From Halospeciosus flavus (GTDB lineage Archaea > Halobacteriota > Halobacteria > Halobacteriales > Halobacteriaceae): a DNA stretch of 64,000 bases. This document shows positions 58,892 through 64,000 of the stretch, one piece after another (within the stretch, counting starts at the first letter, position 1; each line of letters starts with the position of its first letter). Location: positions 558,001 to 622,000 of the forward strand of contig NZ_CP122312.1 of NCBI RefSeq assembly GCF_029814175.1, in the 5' to 3' direction. The notes under the pieces were generated by a model, which did not search any database, had not been told where the DNA came from, and saw only the letters and a list, made by a program, of their open reading frames with translations. Both the position numbers and the translations under genes were made by a program.

Positions 58892-60121
58892 GTGCAGACA
58901 GGCAACACGACCACGAGCACGACGACGTCGGACATCCCGGGATCGGACACCGCCGAGTGGGTCGACGCGCTGTTCGAGTCGGTGCTCGGGCAGACGCTCG
59001 GCACGCTCGCGCTGCTGGCGGTCGTCGTGCTCCTCGGGTTGGCCGTCCGCTGGTGTGGACCGCGACTGAAACGCCACTTCGACGACCTCGCCGTCGAGAC
59101 GGTCCAGGCGCTGTTCGTCACGGTGGCGGCGGTGGTGGCGGCGACGTCGGTCGTCGCCCTCTGGGGCGGCGCCACGGCCTTCGAGTTGGCCGCCGACGCG
59201 CTCGAACTCGGACCGCGGGACGCCGTCGCGGCGGTGTTGACGCTCGCCTTCCTCGCCGGTGGCTACGCGGTGGCGCACCTCGCCAAGCGTATCGTCGACC
59301 GCTTCGCCGCCCAGCGCGAGGCCCTCTCCCAGCACCACCAGGAGATCGCCCACCACCTCGTCCACCTCGGCGTCCTCGTCGTCGTCTTCCTCCTGGTGCT
59401 CGCCGTGTGGCGGGTGAACGTCGGGAGTCTCCTCCTCGGCGCCGGTGTGCTCTCGGTCGTACTCGGACTCGCCGCCCGGCAGACGCTCGGTTCGGTCCTC
59501 GCGGGGTTCGTCGTCCTCTTCTCGCGGCCGTTCGAACTCGGCGACTGGATCGTCGTCGGCGACGACCAGGGCATCGTTCAGGACGTCACCATCGTCAACA
59601 CGCAGATCAAGACCTTCGACGACGAGATCGTGATGATTCCCAACGACATCATCACCTCGTCGAAGGTGATCAACCGCTCGAAACTCGACCGGTTGCGGGT
59701 GAGCGTCGACGTCGGAGTCGACTACGACACGGACGTCGAGCGGGCGACGGAACTCGCCGAGGCGGCGATGCAGGAGGTCGCGGCCGACGACGTCATCCTG
59801 GAGAAACCCGACCCGCACGTCGTCCTCACGGAGTTTGGGAGTTCCGCCGTGGTGTTGCGCTGTCGCTTCTACATCGAGAACCCCACGTCGCGAGGGATGT
59901 GGCGGGCGAAGACGCGCGTCATCGGCGCCGTCAAAGAACGCTACGAGGAGGCGGGTATCACCATCCCGTTCCCGCAGCGGACACTCGGCGCCCGCGAGGA
60001 GGGCGCCTTCTCGCTCGCCCAGCGCGGTGAAGCGGTCGACGTCGAGAGCGGGGAGGGAGGCGAAAGCGCCGGCGACAGCACGGGCGACAGCGCCGGCAGC
60101 GACGGGGGCGACGCCGAGTAG
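58892..60121 (+). CDS. Mechanosensitive ion channel of the MscS family
   Basis: 409 residues, GTG start at 58892. Helices near 35-53, 65-87, 110-130 and the pore helix VLSVVLGLAARQTLGSVLAGFVVLFSRPFELGDWIVV, the MscS signature, then the beta domain (IVNTQIKTFDDEIVMIPNDII) and the alpha-beta domain. Releases solutes on osmotic downshift. Acidic Gly/Ser-rich tail. Confidence 0.93.
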   Translation: MQTGNTTTSTTTSDIPGSDTAEWVDALFESVLGQTLGTLALLAVVVLLGLAVRWCGPRLKRHFDDLAVETVQALFVTVAAVVAATSVVALWGGATAFELAADALELGPRDAVAAVLTLAFLAGGYAVAHLAKRIVDRFAAQREALSQHHQEIAHHLVHLGVLVVVFLLVLAVWRVNVGSLLLGAGVLSVVLGLAARQTLGSVLAGFVVLFSRPFELGDWIVVGDDQGIVQDVTIVNTQIKTFDDEIVMIPNDIITSSKVINRSKLDRLRVSVDVGVDYDTDVERATELAEAAMQEVAADDVILEKPDPHVVLTEFGSSAVVLRCRFYIENPTSRGMWRAKTRVIGAVKERYEEAGITIPFPQRTLGAREEGAFSLAQRGEAVDVESGEGGESAGDSTGDSAGSDGGDAE

Positions 60122-60184
60122 GTCGTCCCGGCGTCCGGTCCGCGCATCCCGTCCCTTATTAGCCCTCCCGCGTGAAGTTCGGGT

Positions 60185-60481
60185 ATGTCCGACGCTGCAA
60201 CCGAGCGCATCACGTTCACCATCGAGGGCCCCGACGGCGAGGAGGAGATCGAGATTCCCGAAGGTCTCGTCCACCTGCTCTCCGAGGAAGAAGACGAATC
60301 GAAGGCCGAGGTCGTCGGCGACATCGCGACGATGGCGTTCGCCTCCCGCGCACACATGATCGCCCACCACGGCGAGGGCGAGCCGTCTCCCGAAGTCAGC
60401 GACATCGAGGACGCCATGCTCGACGCCTTCGAGGACCGCTTCGGCATGTCCTACGGCGAGGCGACCGGACACCAGCACTAA
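60185..60481 (+). CDS. Small acidic haloarchaeal protein (family not assigned)
   Basis: 98 residues. TFTIEGPDGEEEIEIPEGLVHLLSEEEDESKAEVVGDIATMAFASRAHMIAHHGEGE contains a beta-hairpin plus helix pattern; His-rich end. Conserved-looking but unknown. Confidence 0.7.
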   Translation: MSDAATERITFTIEGPDGEEEIEIPEGLVHLLSEEEDESKAEVVGDIATMAFASRAHMIAHHGEGEPSPEVSDIEDAMLDAFEDRFGMSYGEATGHQH

Positions 60482-60557
60482 CGCGCCCTCGTCGCAGGGC
60501 GGGTCGGAGTCTCGACGACGACCGCTCTTTATCTGGACCCGTGTACGTAAGGTGAGT

Positions 60558-61367
60558 ATGTCGGCAGTCGACCCCGATCCACCCGAGGCCGTCGAGCGTG
60601 CGCTAGCGCGCGTCGAAGACGAGTACGACGTCCGCGTCCTCGTCGCCCACGGCGTGGGGAGTCGTGCGTGGAACCTGGCCGGACCGGACAGCGACTACGA
60701 CGTGGGCGTCGTCTTCGCCCAGCGACCGGTGGAATACGTCCAACTCGGGACGTACGTCGAGTCGGTCCACGACGAGTTCGCGGGTGTGGACGTGAAGGCG
60801 TGGAACGCGAAGCGCTTCGCCGAACTCCTCGTCGATTCGAACCCCGCCGCACTGGAATTCCTCTGTAGCCCACTCGTCTACCGTCGGCACATCGACGTCT
60901 CGGGACTCGCCGAGCACGTTCGCGAACGCTTCGTCCCAATCGACCTCTACCACCACTACCGCTCGCTCGCCACGCGCCAGCACGAGAAGTACGTCCGGAC
61001 GGGGCGGGACCCGACCGTCTCGCGGAACCTCCACGTCGTCCGGGCGGCCCTCTACGCTCGCTCCGTCCGGGAGACACACGACTTCCCGACGCTCGACTTC
61101 CCCGACTTCCTCGACGAGGTCGAGACGGGCGAAATCACCGTCGACGACCGGGTGTTCACGGCCGCCCGCGAACTCGTCGCCCGGAAACGTGCCGGCGAGG
61201 GCGACGCCGCGGTGGGCGACCCGTTCGGCGACCTCGTCGCGTCGCTCCCCGAGCACGTCGACCCCGAGCAGCACAACGTCCGGGGCGTCGAGCGCGACCG
61301 GGTGAACGCGTTCCTCGCGCGAGCGCTGGACGCCGAAGTAGAGACAGACCGCGCTCAGACGTCGTAG
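60558..61367 (+). CDS. Nucleotidyltransferase-domain protein
   Basis: 269 residues from ATG at 60558 (GTG 60552 possible). VLVAHGVGSRAWNLAGPDSDYDVGVVF is the GS...DxD nucleotidyltransferase motif, as in COG3541 enzymes. A helical C-terminal half follows. Substrate unknown. Overlaps the next gene by 13 bases, convergent. Confidence 0.82.
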   Translation: MSAVDPDPPEAVERALARVEDEYDVRVLVAHGVGSRAWNLAGPDSDYDVGVVFAQRPVEYVQLGTYVESVHDEFAGVDVKAWNAKRFAELLVDSNPAALEFLCSPLVYRRHIDVSGLAEHVRERFVPIDLYHHYRSLATRQHEKYVRTGRDPTVSRNLHVVRAALYARSVRETHDFPTLDFPDFLDEVETGEITVDDRVFTAARELVARKRAGEGDAAVGDPFGDLVASLPEHVDPEQHNVRGVERDRVNAFLARALDAEVETDRAQTS

Positions 61368-62014
61368 CTCAGGAGGACGCCGTCGTCGATGCGCTCGACG
61401 TTCACGAGGTCGAGTTCCGGGAAGTCGACGACGAACCCCTCGCCGTCCGCGAGCGTCGGGGCGTCGCGCCCGCCGATGACTTTCGGGCCGACGAACGTGT
61501 GGAGTTCGTCGACGAGGTCCGCCTCGAACAGCGAGAAGATGAGTTCGCCGCCGCCCTCGACCATCAGGCGTTCGACCCCGCGATTCTCCAGTTTCTCGAA
61601 GGCTTCGGGGAGTTCGACGCGGTTCTCGCCGGCGACGACCATCTCGGCGCCGGCCGTCGCGAGCGACTGGACGTGTTCGGTGGGTTCCTCCTCGGCGACG
61701 AGGACGAACGACTTCGCCGTGTCGTCGAGGATGGACGCGTCCGGTGGGGTGCGAGCGTGCGAGTCCGCGACGACGCGGGCCGGGTGAGGGTCTCGTCCCA
61801 TCGCCTCACGCTCCGCGACGAGGTCCCGGTCGTCGAGCGTCAGCGAGGGGTCGTCCGCGAGGACGGTACCGACACCGACCATCACGGCGTCCGACTCGGC
61901 GCGGAGGCGGTCGACTCGCTCGAAGTCCTCGGGTCCGGAGATGCGTATCTGTCGGCGCTCGCGCGTGGAGAGTTTCCCGTCCGCCGACATCGCGGCGTTC
62001 ACGACGACGTACAT
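61355..62014 (-). CDS. arfC: 2,5-diamino-6-ribosylamino-pyrimidinone 5'-phosphate reductase
   Basis: 219 residues from ATG at 62014. VVVNAAMSADGKLSTRERRQIRISGPEDFERVDRLRAESDAVMVGVGTVLADDPSLT and VERLMVEGGGELIFSLFEADLVDELHTFVGPKVIGG are RibD-C/RIB7 signatures. Reduces the riboflavin and F420 precursor in archaea. The symbol follows the archaeal pathway name. Confidence 0.92.
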   Translation of the reverse strand: MYVVVNAAMSADGKLSTRERRQIRISGPEDFERVDRLRAESDAVMVGVGTVLADDPSLTLDDRDLVAEREAMGRDPHPARVVADSHARTPPDASILDDTAKSFVLVAEEEPTEHVQSLATAGAEMVVAGENRVELPEAFEKLENRGVERLMVEGGGELIFSLFEADLVDELHTFVGPKVIGGRDAPTLADGEGFVVDFPELDLVNVERIDDGVLLSYDV

Positions 62015-62220
62015 GGCCCGGCGTTCGGTGTGGCGGAGGAAAGCGTTTGCGCCGTCGCGGACCGAGTGCGAACTTGTATACCAAGCCGTAGAACGATTGT
62101 GTTGGTCGACGAATCGGGACGTGGATTGCTCCGAAAGTACACGGCCATGGGGGGAGAGCGTCACCCGGAGCAATCCCGGACGGGCCGCCCCAGGTGAGTG
62201 GGGTACCGGCCCGTCTGTCT

Positions 62221-62736
62221 TCACGTTCGGGCGTCGAGGTTCGGCGCGGGTACGTAGACGTCGTCGGCCATCCCGGACTCGGCGACGGGGAATTCGTCTT
62301 CTTCGAGGCGCTCGGGGGTCTCCGGTGCGTCGGGGAGACCGCCCGGTGGTGCGAACTCGCCCAGCGGGTCCTCGGGCGTACAGCCGTGGCGCTCGTAGAA
62401 GTCGGCGTAGCGCTCCCAGTGCTCGTCGAGTTCCTCGGGCGGGACCTCCAGGTACTCGGCCCACCCGTGGTTGTAGAAGTCGTGGTCGCCCTGGATGTGG
62501 GTGATTTCGCGGGCCTCGGCCTCGGGGAACCCCTCGTCGAGGGCCTGCTCGTACACGTCGATGGAGGCGTCGAAGAGGGCGTCAAGGTGCTCCTTCCGCG
62601 CCTCGGCGTCGCGTTCGGCCTGGTCGAGGAAGAAGTCGGTGTGGAGACTCACGAGCCACCGCCGGACGAGCGGTTCGGCGGGTGTGTCGAGGAGGACCTG
62701 TGCGACGTAGTTACGCCAGGTCTGGTAGATCTTCAT
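62221..62736 (-). CDS. DUF6149 family protein
   Basis: 171 residues. MKIYQTWRNYVAQVLLDTPAEPLVRRWLVSLHTDFFLDQAERDAEARKEHL and HDFYNHGWAEYLEVPPEELDEHWERYADFYERHGCTPEDPLGEFAPPGG match a helical haloarchaeal family I recall as DUF6149. Unknown function. Confidence 0.78.
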   Translation of the reverse strand: MKIYQTWRNYVAQVLLDTPAEPLVRRWLVSLHTDFFLDQAERDAEARKEHLDALFDASIDVYEQALDEGFPEAEAREITHIQGDHDFYNHGWAEYLEVPPEELDEHWERYADFYERHGCTPEDPLGEFAPPGGLPDAPETPERLEEDEFPVAESGMADDVYVPAPNLDART

Positions 62737-62793
62737 GGGTGGGTGTTCGGCCGCGAGTGTGTCGTGTTTTCGGGCCGGCAGGCAACCCGGCGG

Positions 62794-63261
62794 TCAGGCG
62801 ACCACGGACTTGACGTGCTCGCGGCCGTCGCCGTAGACGAGCCAATACGGCAGCACGTAGCAGACGGCCAAGAGTGCGAGTGCGAGGACGAGTGCAACGG
62901 CGTCGCCGACCAAGGTGGGCAACGCGGTGGGTAGTCCACCGACGCCACGGACGACGGCGACAAGGCCGACGGACATCACGGTCGAGAGGAGTTGGCTCAG
63001 GCCAACGACGGCGAGGGTGTAGACTGCGAGTCGCCGTACCGACGCTCCGCGTGACTCGAACAGCGCGGTGACGACGGCTCCGACGAGACCCGCGACGACG
63101 AACTGTGCCAGGAATGCCATCGGGTCCGGCGGGAAGAACCCGAGGGCGAACACACCGAAGACGAACGGAGCGACCAGCGCCGAGAGACAGAACCAGACGA
63201 CAAGCAGTCTCCCTGCCTCCCACAGCGGACCGGGAATCCGGTCGCGCATCGACTCAGACAT
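62794..63261 (-). CDS. Four-helix membrane protein, function unknown
   Basis: 155 residues with hydrophobic segments near 20-42, 48-68, 78-104 and 118-146. SRGASVRRLAVYTLAVVGL is the main charged loop. Overlaps the upstream gene by 8 bases, so the two are coupled. Confidence 0.7.
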   Translation of the reverse strand: MSESMRDRIPGPLWEAGRLLVVWFCLSALVAPFVFGVFALGFFPPDPMAFLAQFVVAGLVGAVVTALFESRGASVRRLAVYTLAVVGLSQLLSTVMSVGLVAVVRGVGGLPTALPTLVGDAVALVLALALLAVCYVLPYWLVYGDGREHVKSVVA

Positions 63262-63520
63262 CCGATTCCGGGGCCTGACCTGGTCTCAACCCGGGACCGA
63301 CCTCGTCGCGGACGACGAAGTAGAGCACCCACACGACGACGCCGCCGAAGAACGCGCCGGCGGCCCACGCGAGGGCGTGCGAACTGCCTCGGCGGTTGGC
63401 GTCGCGGTAGGTGAGGAACGCGGCGACCAGCGGGACGACGGCGAACAGGCCGAAGACGAACAGGACGACGAGCAACTCGGCGCCGCCGGGGAATCCGGCC
63501 TGGAGTGGGTGGAGGGCCAT
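63254..63520 (-). CDS. Small membrane protein with PLDc_N-like pattern
   Basis: 88 residues from ATG at 63520. Two hydrophobic segments; LTYRDANRRGSSHALAWAAGAFFGGVVVWVLYFVVR resembles PLDc_N-type membrane domains. First gene of a two-gene unit with the downstream membrane protein. Confidence 0.7.
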   Translation of the reverse strand: MALHPLQAGFPGGAELLVVLFVFGLFAVVPLVAAFLTYRDANRRGSSHALAWAAGAFFGGVVVWVLYFVVRDEVGPGLRPGQAPESDV

Positions 63521-63610
63521 GACGAAGGTGTCGGACGAACGACGCTTGAAGTTTCGGGTGGGGGCGCACGAGCACATATTTGTCTCACGCTCGCGCGCCC
63601 GCGAGGAACC

Positions 63611-63618
63611 CTTTTTAC
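63611..63618 (+). promoter_or_regulatory. TATA-like box of rpa
   Basis: CTTTTTAC lies 25-32 bases before ATG 63643, consistent with leaderless transcription. Confidence 0.5.
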
Positions 63619-63642
63619 CCCGGAACCCCGAGTAGGGAGTGA

Positions 63643-64000
63643 ATGAACATCGACGACCATGCCGAGGAACTCGCCTCCGACCTCGGTGTCGACAAAGAGG
63701 AGGTCAAAGCAGACCTGCAGAACCTCGTGGAGTACAGCGTCCCGGTGGACGAGGCCAAACAGAGCGTCCGCCGGAAGTACGGCGGCGACTCCGGCGGCGG
63801 TTCGTCCGGTCCGACGTCGGCCGACATCGCCGACGTCACGCCCGAGAGCGGCAACGTCACCGTCACGGCCGTCGTCCTGACGGTCGGCGAGCGCTCCATC
63901 TTCTACAACGGTTCGGAGCACGTCATCCACGAGGGCGAACTCGCCGACGAGACCGGCAAGATCTCCTACACCGCGTGGGAGGACTTCGGCCTCGAAGCCG
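63643..64000 (+). CDS. rpa: Replication protein A, single-stranded DNA-binding (5' part)
   Basis: 119 residues visible, running off the right edge. A helical N-terminal segment (HAEELASDLGVDKEEVKADLQNLVEYSVPVDEAKQSVRRKYG) precedes a Gly/Ser linker and the OB fold VTPESGNVTVTAVVLTVGERSIFYNGSEHVIHEGELADETGKISYTAWEDFG, as in haloarchaeal RPA. Coats ssDNA in replication and repair. Confidence 0.9.
   Translation, partial: MNIDDHAEELASDLGVDKEEVKADLQNLVEYSVPVDEAKQSVRRKYGGDSGGGSSGPTSADIADVTPESGNVTVTAVVLTVGERSIFYNGSEHVIHEGELADETGKISYTAWEDFGLEA

Overview
The window is about 68-70% GC. Its proteins are short, strongly acidic and rich in Asp/Glu, genes are tightly packed, and many start codons sit 22-32 bases behind a T/A-rich box, as in leaderless haloarchaeal transcripts. 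Archaeal marker genes include the proteasome alpha subunit, SBDS, RNase P proteins Rpp30 and Pop5, aIF2-beta, RPA, archaeal methionine adenosyltransferase, pyrB-pyrI and an intron-containing tRNA. It is a piece of a haloarchaeal main chromosome (class Halobacteria); I cannot name the genus. No rRNA, CRISPR array, transposase, phage or plasmid gene is visible, so this is mostly core genome with a few inserted or repeated elements.

Layout. 1-5.5 kb: ribose-1,5-bisphosphate isomerase (cut by the left edge), a 20-bp-period repeat array, tRNA-Leu(CAA), a PHP phosphoesterase, a DUF309 protein, an AstE/ASPA-type deacylase, UPF0179 and a frameshifted small kinase. 5.6-8.6 kb: intron-containing tRNA-Glu beside a free-standing HNH endonuclease, then a two-domain beta-oxidation protein. 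8.7-13 kb: small membrane proteins, an AlkA-type glycosylase, and a divergent pair made of a RimK ligase-protease fusion and a second AstE/ASPA deacylase. 13.1-16.6 kb: the complete sdhCDBA operon followed by a hairpin cluster. 17-26 kb: DMT exporter, CARF-like regulator, nucleoside deaminase, XapX protein with a duplicated tail, two-gene signalling-type operon, ferritin-like protein, purD, and a DUF255 thioredoxin-domain protein. 26-34 kb: thioredoxin, cysteine synthase, second 20-bp array, structured repeat copy 1, thiI, MAT, CYTH protein and a SlyD-type FKBP. 34-37.7 kb: HNH endonuclease with three HNH-associated repeats, structured repeat copy 2, RecA-like and MinD-like ATPases, cupredoxin. 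37.7-46 kb: pyrBI, then a conserved RNA-processing and proteolysis cluster (exosome-type RNA-binding protein, rnp3, methyltransferase, rnp2, psmA, SBDS). 46-64 kb: truncated haemoglobin, FUN14 protein with a duplicated tail, hflX, moaC/nnr, acylphosphatase, OGG1-like glycosylase, aIF2-beta, phosphoribosyltransferase, glutaredoxin-thioredoxin reductase fusion, MscS channel, riboflavin-pathway reductase and the start of rpa.

How the genes work together. sdhCDBA forms membrane complex II. pyrB-pyrI is the first committed pyrimidine enzyme with its regulatory subunit, and purD serves purine synthesis. The cluster at 41-46 kb couples RNA processing, proteasome and ribosome maturation. Thiol redox control recurs (DUF255, CGDC thioredoxin, Grx-TrxR fusion), as does base-excision repair (two HhH glycosylases).

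The most unusual content is non-coding. There are two tandem arrays of diverged 20-bp units built on ATATCTC; two copies of a hairpin-rich element whose stems keep pairing through compensatory changes and which abut the stop codons of minus-strand genes; two genes whose 3' ends are duplicated across a hairpin; and a 42-bp palindromic element present twice, once supplying the stop codon of rnp3.
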